64,000 nucleotides of DNA from Gracilibacillus caseinilyticus (GTDB lineage: Bacteria > Bacillota > Bacilli > Bacillales > Amphibacillaceae), in the NCBI RefSeq assembly GCF_022919115.1, contig NZ_CP095072.1:868001-932000 (forward strand), in the 5' to 3' direction. The notes below the pieces were generated by a model. It was not told the origin of the DNA. It saw only the letters and a list, made by a program, of their open reading frames with translations, and ran no database searches. Below, in pieces: positions 1 to 6,970 of this stretch. Each line of letters begins with the position of its first letter. Positions within the stretch are counted from its first letter, which is position 1. The position numbers and the translations under genes were made by a program.

Positions 1-225
1 TGATTTAGGACCAAATCGATCAATCATTTTCCCCATAATAGGCTGAAAAATTCCCCAAGTAATCATATTTAATGATACTGCCAAGCTCAGAATGGTTAAA
101 TTCCATCCATATGTATCATTTAGAGGGGTGAAAAACTGCCCTGCTGTTAAGTTCAATCCAAACGCGCCCATTAACGTTAAAAAAGTTACCATTACTATTT
201 TTGGACCTAAAAAAGTTTTCAACAT
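1..225 (-). CDS. MFS transporter, N-terminal part (cut by window edge)
   Basis: The 75 visible codons encode the start of a membrane transporter. A hydrophobic first helix is followed by a loop with FTPLNDTYGWNLT, a second helix and the loop sequence GKMIDRFGPKS. The last of these matches the G-x-x-x-D-R-x-G signature between helices 2 and 3 of the major facilitator superfamily. The ATG is preceded by AAGGAGG. The gene is divergent from the CGNR regulator at 346 and shares an upstream region with repeated GGTTAA motifs, so that regulator probably controls it. The substrate cannot be told from this fragment. Confidence 0.8.
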   Translation of the reverse strand, partial: MLKTFLGPKIVMVTFLTLMGAFGLNLTAGQFFTPLNDTYGWNLTILSLAVSLNMITWGIFQPIMGKMIDRFGPKS

Positions 226-243
226 AAAATACGCCTCCTTTTT

Positions 244-324
244 ATTAACCCCTAAAAAGTTTATATAGTGGTTAATAATATACCCTATTATAATTAACCT
301 GTCAAATGTGTTATAGTAGGTTAA
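244..324. promoter_or_regulatory. Repeated GGTTAA/TTAACC operator-like sites between divergent genes
   Basis: Four copies of one hexamer lie in about 80 bases: ATTAACC at 244-250, GGTTAAT at 270-276, ATTAACC at 293-299 and GGTTAA at 319-324. The middle two form an inverted repeat, as expected for a dimeric DNA-binding protein. They sit between the MFS gene and the CGNR-finger gene, so both promoters could be controlled. That the CGNR protein is the binder is inferred. Confidence 0.5.
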
Positions 325-345
325 AAGAAAAAGAAGGTGATTTAC

Positions 346-930
346 ATGGCAGTTGAACAAAAATTCCCTCTCATTTCAGGCAATATTTCAATCGATCTTG
401 TTAACACAGAAGTTGTTCGGCATGGAACCCGACATGATTTATTAACAAATACAAAGCATGTTTTAGCATGGTTTGACACTCTTATTAGGGAAAACATTAT
501 ATTTAAGGAACAATTTAGTAAAGATATAGAACAGCGGGGAAATGATGCATTGATCCTTTTACATGAATTACGCTCATTCCTTCGAGAAGGTTATGAAAAA
601 ATGGCAGATGGGAAAGAACTTTCGTCTGATTGGATTAATCATTTGGAATTACTAATAAAAAATGCCCCCTTTACTTATCAATTTAAAGACGATAAGTTAA
701 TTCCTACTCCTATGGGGAAACCAGAAAATGCTCTCACATCACTAATTGCATTAGATGCATTAAAACTTATTTCTTCAGGTCAATTAAGCAACATACACCG
801 ATGCGCTAATCCAGATTGTGTTTTATTATTTATTGATACACACGGACGGCGCAAATGGTGTTCCATGAAAATATGCGGTAATAGAAGCAAAGTAACTCGT
901 CATCAACGTCATAAGGCTCAAAAGAATTAA
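346..930 (+). CDS. ABATE/CGNR zinc-finger regulator
   Basis: A 194-residue cytoplasmic protein with the ABATE domain at the N-terminus (LISGNISIDLVNTEV, near residues 9-23) and a C-terminal CGNR zinc finger. The finger shows a C-x4-C pair (RCANPDCVLLF), then KWCSMKICGNRSKVTRHQ, giving four cysteines and the family's CGNR tetrad. Proteins of this family are thought to be stress or ligand-responsive transcription factors. I start at the ATG at 346, six bases after AGAAGGTGA; a GTG at 337 lies inside that binding site. The divergent transporter and the GGTTAA repeats suggest a local regulator of an efflux pump. A strong hairpin follows at 956-997. Confidence 0.88.
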   Translation: MAVEQKFPLISGNISIDLVNTEVVRHGTRHDLLTNTKHVLAWFDTLIRENIIFKEQFSKDIEQRGNDALILLHELRSFLREGYEKMADGKELSSDWINHLELLIKNAPFTYQFKDDKLIPTPMGKPENALTSLIALDALKLISSGQLSNIHRCANPDCVLLFIDTHGRRKWCSMKICGNRSKVTRHQRHKAQKN

Positions 931-955
931 TGAGTTCTATCTATGTAAATAGAAA

Positions 956-997
956 AACACGGGAGAGAATAGATGAATACTCAATTCCTCCCGTGTT
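956..997. terminator. Hairpin terminator after the CGNR gene
   Basis: A perfect ten-base stem, AACACGGGAG with CTCCCGTGTT, lies 26 bases after the CGNR stop codon. The A-rich sequence before it would give a T tract on the minus strand, so it may work in both directions. Confidence 0.7.
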
Positions 998-1020
998 AAG
1001 TGGCGTATTAATATAAATAG

Positions 1021-1140
1021 TTAAATCTGTTCAAAATCACTTAGTTGCAAATCTCTTATTGCTTTTAAAAGCTTCTGAAATTTGATTTCTAGTTCTTCAA
1101 GAAGATTTATACTTAAACGACTGAGTACTTCTGATATTTT
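1021..1140 (-). pseudogene. Possible MarR-type regulator C-terminal remnant
   Basis: Reading leftward there is an open stretch of about 39 codons ending in TAA at 1021-1023. It is amphipathic and helix-forming, with SEVLSRLSINLLEELEIKF then QKLLKAIRDLQL. This resembles the last dimerisation helices of MarR-family regulators. It has no start codon or ribosome site of its own and begins just after the MFS stop. Recognition is weak; it may be chance coding. Confidence 0.25.
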
Positions 1141-1169
1141 TTTCGAGTAACAAATGATGATCTCGTCTC

Positions 1170-2399
1170 TTAGTAACAATCGTTTTTATTCAAGTGGCAT
1201 TCTTCTTGACTAGTTTGTAATCTCATTTCAATGTTCCTTGAACCTGTTTCGTTTAAATAAAACGAGTATTTGATAAAAACAAGAGCAAAAATAACAAATA
1301 CCCCACCGATCCAACTCAAATGCAAGATGTTAGTATATTGTATAATGATTCCTCCTAATGCAGCAGCTAGCATCATTCCAATGTTCATTAATGCTGTATT
1401 AAAACTGAGTACCGTTTCAGATGATTGTGGTTTTAGTGATATCAAATAAAATTGCTTTGCAGGTGTTGTTGTCCAAGTCGCCGCTCCCCAAACTGCCAAC
1501 GTAATAAATACACCTATTGTCGAATGCTGTGTAAAGGTTAATACGAGTAAAGCAACTACATGAACAAATAAACTAATGGATATCGTTCGATTTGGTCCCC
1601 ACTTGTCTACAGCGTACCCACCAAAACGTGAACCTATAAAAGCAAAAGTACCTAAAACAAATAAGGCAATACTAGTCATCTTTATCGAAAAACCTGCAGC
1701 ATTACTTAACAAGGGAGAAATATAGGCAAACACCATGGTATAACCTAATATCCAGAAGATCGTAGTTGTTAATCCAGTGATTACCCGTTTATCCTTTATA
1801 ATTTGTAGCTGTTGTTTGAATGGTACGGGCTTATTCCCCTCTTTGCTAGGTAATAATTTGTAAAGTAAAAGTAAAAGAATGACTGTAACAAAAGCAATGA
1901 TCAGAAAAATGTAACGCCAATTCAGATAAGCAGCTAAAAATGTCCCGATAGGTATACCAAGTACTAATGAGACGGTAAAGCCAGTGATAACTGTTGCCAT
2001 GGCACTACCGCGTTTTTCTGCTGTTGCAATTTGAGCAGCATAGTTTGTTGCAACTACAATGTAAAGCCCTCCACTCATTGCCATAATGACTCTTGACAAC
2101 ATTAGTACAATATAATCATTACTAATAAACGCTACGATATTACCTAAAATAAATGTAAAAATAGCATATATTAATACTTTTTTTCGCTCAAACTTCACTG
2201 TTAACAAAACCAGTACGAATGCCCCAATTGCATATGATAACGAATAAACAGTTACCAATTGTCCTGCTGTTGAGATCGAAACATCTAAATCAACAGATAT
2301 AATTTCTAATATACCAGAAACAACAAACTCTGCTGTCCCTGTAACAAAGGCTCCTAAAGCTAAGAGAATAATAATGAATTTATTGATGTTCTTTGTCAA
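1170..2399 (-). CDS. MFS drug/sugar efflux transporter (DHA1, AraJ/YdhP-like)
   Basis: A 409-residue inner-membrane protein with twelve predicted helices, the normal size for the DHA1 family. The N-terminus (ALGAFVTGTAEFVVSGIL) has the T-x-E-F motif of helix 1 in AraJ/YdhP-type proton-driven exporters. Loop 2-3 contains KFERKKVLI and helix 5 has GIPIGTFLAAYLNWRYIF, the typical motif C region. The gene is divergent from a LysR regulator at 2504, a standard arrangement in which the regulator controls the pump. Substrate unknown; sugars, chloramphenicol-like drugs and metabolites are all handled by relatives. Confidence 0.88.
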   Translation of the reverse strand: MTKNINKFIIILLALGAFVTGTAEFVVSGILEIISVDLDVSISTAGQLVTVYSLSYAIGAFVLVLLTVKFERKKVLIYAIFTFILGNIVAFISNDYIVLMLSRVIMAMSGGLYIVVATNYAAQIATAEKRGSAMATVITGFTVSLVLGIPIGTFLAAYLNWRYIFLIIAFVTVILLLLLYKLLPSKEGNKPVPFKQQLQIIKDKRVITGLTTTIFWILGYTMVFAYISPLLSNAAGFSIKMTSIALFVLGTFAFIGSRFGGYAVDKWGPNRTISISLFVHVVALLVLTFTQHSTIGVFITLAVWGAATWTTTPAKQFYLISLKPQSSETVLSFNTALMNIGMMLAAALGGIIIQYTNILHLSWIGGVFVIFALVFIKYSFYLNETGSRNIEMRLQTSQEECHLNKNDCY

Positions 2400-2503
2400 A
2401 ACGTGTACATCTCCTTTACTATTTCTGAAGTTGATTTCATTTTAAATGCCGTGTTAACATAAGTAAAATTGATATTTTTGATAAGGGAGATGAGTAATAA
2501 CTC

Positions 2504-3412
2504 ATGAGTATTGTTCGTTTCGAGATTTTAACTAAAGTAATAGAGTTAGGGAGTTTTACAAAAACAGCTAAAAAATTAAATATGACTCAATCAGCTGTTA
2601 GTCATGCTATTTCCAGTTTAGAAACAGAATGGGGAGTCCCTTTATTAATTCGGGACCGTAGAAAGGGAATAACACTCACAGAAATAGGACAAAAAACACT
2701 GCCACATATAAGAGAAGTATTGAAAAGAATGGAAGCAATTAACCAAGAAATTGCATTAGCGACGAACTTAGAGACAGGGATCATTCGTATTGGTACTTTT
2801 TCGAGCGCTTCTTCCTGCTTATTACCTAAATTGCTTGCAAAATTTCAAAAAAAACATCCTAAAGTAGAATTTAAGTTTTATGAAGGGACATATGAAGAGA
2901 TTACGGAATGGCTACAATCTGGAATTATAGACATTGGGTTTGTTGTAAAAGGCAAATCAAATCCTGACTTCGATCTCGTACCTCTTTTAAAAGACAAAAT
3001 GGTTGTAGCTTTCCATCCCGAACATAAATTTCTTCACAAAGAAACAGTAGATATGCAGGATATAGAAAAAGAGCATTTCATCATGCCAACTGGAATGTAC
3101 CAATCACATGTAGAGGAGTTATTTGAAGAGGCACAAATCAAACCGTCTATCCGTTTTGAAGTACATGATTGCACTACCATTGCTAATATGGTACAAGAAG
3201 GGCTTGGCGTTACCATCGGTCCAGAGTTGTTTTTGAAAACTCAACGAAACATCAAGATAAGAAAACTTAATTTAACATATTACCGTGAAGTTGCACTAGC
3301 TTGTTCTGTAATTTCTGAAGCGTCTCCAGCTGTAAAAGAATTTCTAATGGTTGCTAAAAATGTTTTTATTGAGCCTAATAGTACTATAGACTCCCAAATG
3401 TCATTTAATTAA
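2504..3412 (+). CDS. LysR-family transcriptional regulator
   Basis: A 302-residue regulator of ordinary LysR length. Residues 1-60 form the winged helix-turn-helix (LGSFTKTAKKLNMTQSAVSH), followed by a linker helix and two substrate-binding subdomains from about residue 90, starting GIIRIGTFSSASSCLLP. It binds DNA as a tetramer and responds to a small ligand. It is divergent from the MFS exporter at 1170-2399 with about 100 bases between, so that pump is its likely target. The open frame directly after its stop continues in the same phase for 51 codons (see 3413-3565). Confidence 0.92.
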   Translation: MSIVRFEILTKVIELGSFTKTAKKLNMTQSAVSHAISSLETEWGVPLLIRDRRKGITLTEIGQKTLPHIREVLKRMEAINQEIALATNLETGIIRIGTFSSASSCLLPKLLAKFQKKHPKVEFKFYEGTYEEITEWLQSGIIDIGFVVKGKSNPDFDLVPLLKDKMVVAFHPEHKFLHKETVDMQDIEKEHFIMPTGMYQSHVEELFEEAQIKPSIRFEVHDCTTIANMVQEGLGVTIGPELFLKTQRNIKIRKLNLTYYREVALACSVISEASPAVKEFLMVAKNVFIEPNSTIDSQMSFN

Positions 3413-3565
3413 TTGTTGCGAAACAGCTGTATACTGGAGCATTTATCTCATGATAAATCAGTTGAAGAGATTGTCACTTATTTTCGACTTGCCGATGCTT
3501 ATTCTATTCGTCGATATAAAACATACCAAGGTCATCTTCATAACAGTGACTATTTTGAGACGTAA
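3413..3565 (+). pseudogene. Open remnant in frame after the LysR stop
   Basis: Fifty-one codons run in the same reading frame as the LysR gene, from the base after its TAA to the TAA at 3563-3565. The predicted peptide is charged and protein-like (EHLSHDKSVEEIVTYFRL, then ADAYSIRRYKTYQGHLHN). It has no ribosome binding site. It may be the tail of a lost gene joined here by deletion. I do not recognise the family. Confidence 0.3.
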
Positions 3566-3712
3566 CAGCTGATTATTCGTATTTGAAAAAAACACTACCA
3601 TATAATCGAGTAACGTTCGTATTTAACTGAGATAAACAGACACTAGAGCTGGTTGTATTCCAGTTTTAAGTCAATAAAAACGAACGTTATATTTAATGTT
3701 GATTTGGAATAT

Positions 3713-3753
3713 AGTTTGATCAAAAGTATCGGCAGAACCTCATTCTTAGGGCA
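3713..3753 (+). repeat. Dispersed 41-base repeat, copy 1
   Basis: This stretch begins AGTTTGATCAAAAGTATC and ends AACCTCATTCTTAGGGCA. A near-identical 42-base copy lies at 44468-44509. The rest of 3566-3888 shows no gene. The shared segment may be the end of a decayed insertion sequence; no open frame supports a transposase. Confidence 0.6.
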
Positions 3754-3888
3754 AAAAAATAATCCGTCTTGAAACAAAGATTGATCAAAATTCAAACAAA
3801 ACACTGATATACCAATGTCTTGTATCAAATTCCTCCATTGACTTGTTTTTTCCTCAGTGACAAGAGTTGCTATAACATTAAGTTACTC

Positions 3889-4764
3889 TTATTCCAAATC
3901 ACCATTTTTAAATAAACAAAGGGTCTCTTTTATCGGTGTTTCATGTTTTCTACTAGCTTTAAATATGAAGTAAATAGCTTGAAAAGGAATGGGTGATTGA
4001 CTTTCAAAGCATAGTCGTTCCAGATGCTGCCCCAGGTCTGATTGTTTAACTTCATTGTCTGACAAGAAGGCTAACCCTTTTACATCGTTTATCAATTGAA
4101 TAGCTAGATCACTATGACCCACTTCGATTTTCGGCTGTATTTTCTGTTCATTCTCCTTCTCCATCCAAGCTTCAAAGGAGTGGCCCCAGTTTAAGTAAAT
4201 CCAAGTTTCATTGGATAAGTCTTGAAAAGACAAAGGCTGATTTATTCTCAAATCTCGATGCTTATATAAACTAAATGTATCTTTTTGAATAAGTACAGAG
4301 GCAATTTCTTTACTTATTGGTTTATTATAAACAATGCCAAAATCAGTTGATCCATCTAATATATTTTGAATAATAAAATGGGAATGATCTGTTTTAAGAT
4401 GTAAATAAGAAGGATCATGCTCTTGATATAACTTTTTTATAATATTTGTACTTATTTTTCTCCATAACGAATAAGTGGCCGAAATATTAATTTGAAAGGC
4501 ATTCTCTAATTCTTCATTTGCAACTTTTTTAGTTTTCTCCCACAAATTCATTTGACGCTGCAACATCGGAAGTAATTTATAACCTATGGAAGTTAATTGT
4601 ATATTACCTTTATGCCTAATAAATAGTTTTTGCCCATAGAATGCTTCTATCTGCTGGATTCTTGCAGTTACTGTTGATTGAGTAATGTGAAGAGCTTCTG
4701 CTACTTTTGTGAAATTCTTTAATTCTACGACTTTTAAAAATGTTTTTAATTGATCATAATGCAC
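3889..4764 (-). CDS. LysR-family transcriptional regulator
   Basis: About 291 residues. The N-terminal helix-turn-helix is clear (LKNFTKVAEALHITQSTVTA), followed by a ligand-binding half that is more divergent (YLHLKTDHSHFIIQNILDG). I choose the GTG at 4762-4764, five bases after AGGTGG; the longer GTG at 4771-4773 overlaps that site. It is divergent from the deformylase-racemase pair and separated from it by a palindrome that fits a LysR T-N11-A box, so it most likely controls that pair and itself. Confidence 0.9.
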   Translation of the reverse strand: MHYDQLKTFLKVVELKNFTKVAEALHITQSTVTARIQQIEAFYGQKLFIRHKGNIQLTSIGYKLLPMLQRQMNLWEKTKKVANEELENAFQINISATYSLWRKISTNIIKKLYQEHDPSYLHLKTDHSHFIIQNILDGSTDFGIVYNKPISKEIASVLIQKDTFSLYKHRDLRINQPLSFQDLSNETWIYLNWGHSFEAWMEKENEQKIQPKIEVGHSDLAIQLINDVKGLAFLSDNEVKQSDLGQHLERLCFESQSPIPFQAIYFIFKASRKHETPIKETLCLFKNGDLE

Positions 4765-4778
4765 GTTTTCCACCTACA

Positions 4779-4793
4779 ATCGAAAAAATCGAT
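4779..4793. promoter_or_regulatory. LysR-type T-N11-A palindrome
   Basis: The perfect inverted repeat ATCGA-AAAAA-TCGAT contains T-N11-A, the core of LysR binding sites. It sits directly upstream of the LysR gene and 75 bases before the deformylase paralogue, the expected place for an autoregulatory divergent operator. Confidence 0.55.
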
Positions 4794-4867
4794 AATAACT
4801 ATTTAAAGATTCGTTTTGTCTATTATATCATCTTCACTTTATAATAAAAATAGAAGGAGTGAGCCAA

Positions 4868-5380
4868 GTGTCAGTTAAAGAGGTTCTATTACTAGGCAAT
4901 CCAAAGTTATATAAAATCAGTTCTCCGGTAAAAAAAGATGAAATGGATCAATTGTTGCCCTGCATTCAAGATCTTCATGATACGTTGATGGATTTTAAAA
5001 GGAAATACAGTGCAGGACGTGCGATTGCTGCACCGCAAATAGGTGTATTTAAAAGATTAATCTATATGTATATCGATCAACCAACCGTCTTTATAAATCC
5101 TAAGTTAATATTTCCGAATAATGTAAAGATAGAAGTTTGGGATGATTGTATGAGTTTTCCTGATCTACTTGTCAAAGTATCACGATATAAGGAATGCGAA
5201 ATCCATTATCATGATATCCACTGGGAGCAGAAAGTCATGCATTTAGAAAACGATTTATCAGAACTGTTGCAACATGAATATGATCACCTCGATGGGAAAC
5301 TAGCTATCTCGAGGGCAATTGATCCCTACTCCTTTGCCCTTAGATCTCAAATAAACTCATTAAAGAAAGGAGAAAAGTAG
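4868..5380 (+). CDS. Peptide deformylase paralogue
   Basis: A 170-residue metalloenzyme of the peptide deformylase fold, which removes formyl groups from N-terminal methionine. Motif 1 is present as GRAIAAPQIG. Motif 3 is intact as QHEYDHLDG, providing two metal-ligand histidines and the catalytic glutamate. Motif 2, normally EGCLS, reads DDCMSFPDL: the ligand cysteine stays but the surrounding residues differ. This suggests an accessory or changed-substrate enzyme rather than the housekeeping copy. I start at GTG 4868, eight bases after AAGGAG; the GTG at 4859 overlaps that site. The stop abuts the racemase start exactly, so the two are cotranscribed. Confidence 0.88.
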   Translation: MSVKEVLLLGNPKLYKISSPVKKDEMDQLLPCIQDLHDTLMDFKRKYSAGRAIAAPQIGVFKRLIYMYIDQPTVFINPKLIFPNNVKIEVWDDCMSFPDLLVKVSRYKECEIHYHDIHWEQKVMHLENDLSELLQHEYDHLDGKLAISRAIDPYSFALRSQINSLKKGEK

Positions 5381-6064
5381 ATGAAGAAAAAAATCGGAAT
5401 ACTAGGTGTTATTAGTGCGGCTTCTACGACTCAATATTACAAAGGCATAACTGATTTATATAACGATCGATACCAAAATTATTACTACACAGAAATAATT
5501 ATTTATAGCCTTGATTTTCAATATTTTACGGACTTAGAAAATGAATATCGAATGGAAGAATATATGGATTATATTCTCAAAGGGGTTCACACACTGAAAA
5601 AAGCAGGTGCTGATATTGTTATTATGGCGGCAAACTCACCGCATTCTGTCTTTGATGAGATACGACAGCGTGCATTAATTCCAATGATCAGTATTGTCGA
5701 GGCAACAGCTGTAAGGGCGTCAGAACAAAAAATAAAAAAAGTGCTTTTGACTGGTATCAAGTACACTATGCAATCTAACTTTTATCAGAATACATTTAAA
5801 AAATACGAGATCGAGGTATTGACACCTACTGAAGAGCATCAAAATGAAATCAATTCGATCATTTTTAACGAATTAGCTATTCGACATTTTTCCTCACATT
5901 CGAGAGATAGATTGGTGCATATTATAGATAGCTATGATGTTGATAGCGTTATACTTGGTTGTACAGAGTTACCCTTGATATTATCAAATGAACATTGTAA
6001 TATTCCTGTTTTAGATACCCTTTCGATACATATTCATGCGATTCTGAATTACGCTATTAAATGA
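5381..6064 (+). CDS. Aspartate/glutamate racemase family protein
   Basis: A 227-residue protein of the Asp/Glu/hydantoin racemase superfamily, which inverts amino acids without pyridoxal phosphate using two cysteines. The N-terminal glycine motif is GILGVISAASTTQYYKGI. The C-terminal catalytic cysteine is seen in SVILGCTELPLIL. The first cysteine position is occupied by AANSPH, so only one of the usual pair remains, as in several YgeA/RacX-like proteins. The ATG follows the deformylase stop with no gap and has AAAGGAG upstream. Context implies a joint role, perhaps with N-formylated or D-amino acids; that is inference. Confidence 0.82.
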   Translation: MKKKIGILGVISAASTTQYYKGITDLYNDRYQNYYYTEIIIYSLDFQYFTDLENEYRMEEYMDYILKGVHTLKKAGADIVIMAANSPHSVFDEIRQRALIPMISIVEATAVRASEQKIKKVLLTGIKYTMQSNFYQNTFKKYEIEVLTPTEEHQNEINSIIFNELAIRHFSSHSRDRLVHIIDSYDVDSVILGCTELPLILSNEHCNIPVLDTLSIHIHAILNYAIK

Positions 6065-6206
6065 TTAGTATAAGTACTTCTTTCTTCCACGGAAGGATAT
6101 TATTTTTTTTGGTGGGCGGCACCTAAAGAGGAAACGTCTTGAATCTATAACCACGGCTGATAATATGCTCCAATAGATGTTCTTTTTCTTTACGACACAA
6201 AAACAC

Positions 6207-6232
6207 CCCTTTAGATCACCATATCCAAAGGG
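6207..6232 (-). terminator. Weak hairpin in a gene-free stretch
   Basis: CCCTTT pairs with AAAGGG, followed on the minus strand by GTGTTTTTGTG. It lies in the 315-base gap between the racemase and the small lipoprotein and could end transcription arriving from the right. Nothing else convincing is visible in 6065-6379. Confidence 0.4.
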
Positions 6233-6379
6233 CTAAAGCATAGCAACTTTTTTACAAACGTCGCGACATTTATTTTAAAGCTAAAATTAGAAACATTTTA
6301 TCGTAAGAGGTTATTTTTATCAAAATTTATTATAAATTATATTGTAAATAAGAGCATTGTATGGCATTTAGTTGCATGG

Positions 6380-6544
6380 TCATAATATTATCTTTAACCT
6401 GCCAATTTCCTTGTTCTCCTTCATATTTAATATCAAATTCTTTTTTTGCTGGCCATCTACACTTTCACCTTCATCAGAACATGCTACTAAGGAAATAAAC
6501 GTCAGTGTAAATAGCGTAAAAAGAACAAGTATATTTTTTTTCAT
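6380..6544 (-). CDS. Short lipoprotein, probably truncated
   Basis: Fifty-four residues. The N-terminus is a clear lipoprotein signal (MKKNILVLFTLFTLTFISLV) ending in the lipobox LVAC, so the cysteine would be lipidated and the product anchored on the outer face of the membrane. Only about thirty residues follow (CSDEGESVDGQQKKN then a basic tail), too short for a folded binding protein. I start at the ATG at 6544, after GGAAGGAG; the longer frame has no ribosome site. It is probably the head of a degraded gene or a short surface peptide. Confidence 0.5.
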   Translation of the reverse strand: MKKNILVLFTLFTLTFISLVACSDEGESVDGQQKKNLILNMKENKEIGRLKIIL

Positions 6545-6717
6545 ATCTAAGTACTCCTTCCATTTATTATGAAAAGTTATAATATCTAACCACAAATAAA
6601 GATTCAATAACTCACTCTATCTTAAAGTTCTAAACTAATGTATGTTAATGTATAGACCGTAAACGTTAATCACAATTAAAAGATACTTTCTAGGATTAAT
6701 TTAGCATGAAAAAACTC

Positions 6718-6828
6718 TTATAAAGTCTCAATTTCTTGTGCTTCGTTGTCAATAGTATGCAATCCAAACCAAGTTAATAGAATTACCCCTATACCAATGA
6801 CTAAAAATAAAATATCCCTTTTCGCCAT
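6718..6828 (-). CDS. 36-residue single-helix membrane peptide
   Basis: The frame starts at an ATG preceded by ATAGGAG at good spacing. It encodes MAKRDILFLVIGIGVILLTW, then FGLHTIDNEAQEIETL. The positive head, one hydrophobic helix and acidic tail are typical of small membrane proteins. I do not know the family. Its upstream neighbour is the scrap of a cell-wall peptidase at 6856-6918, and the frame begins only 28 bases after that scrap's stop, so it may have been cotranscribed with that lost gene. Confidence 0.55.
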   Translation of the reverse strand: MAKRDILFLVIGIGVILLTWFGLHTIDNEAQEIETL

Positions 6829-6855
6829 CTCTATAAATCTCCTATCCCTAAGACA

Positions 6856-6918
6856 TTAGCAGGGTTCCTGCCAATCCCATAAACCAGTCTTTGTTTCAAA
6901 GTGTAAATGTGGTCCTGT
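6856..6918 (-). pseudogene. Scrap of an M23 (LytM-type) peptidase
   Basis: Reading leftward, twenty codons give TGPHLHFETKTGLWDWQEPC followed by TAA. The sequence TGPHLHFE is the C-terminal metal-binding H-x-H signature of M23 peptidases such as SpoIIQ and LytM. Everything upstream is missing: the frame is joined directly to the T tract of the pectinase terminator. A deletion evidently removed the body of the gene. Confidence 0.7.
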
Positions 6919-6923
6919 TAAAA

Positions 6924-6956
6924 AACACCCTAAAAGCATCTGACTTTCAGGGTGTT
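6924..6956 (-). terminator. Terminator of the pectinolytic gene
   Basis: An eight-base stem, AACACCCT with AGGGTGTT, stands 14 bases past the stop of the large pectinase gene and is followed on the minus strand by TTTTTTAA. Confidence 0.8.
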
Positions 6957-6970
6957 GTCTCAATGCGTTC

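Noticed and set aside
6110..6195. Transposase scrap in minus-strand reading (RKEKEHLLEHIISRGYRFK)
   Set aside because: Only 24 codons, no family match that I can defend; left unannotated.
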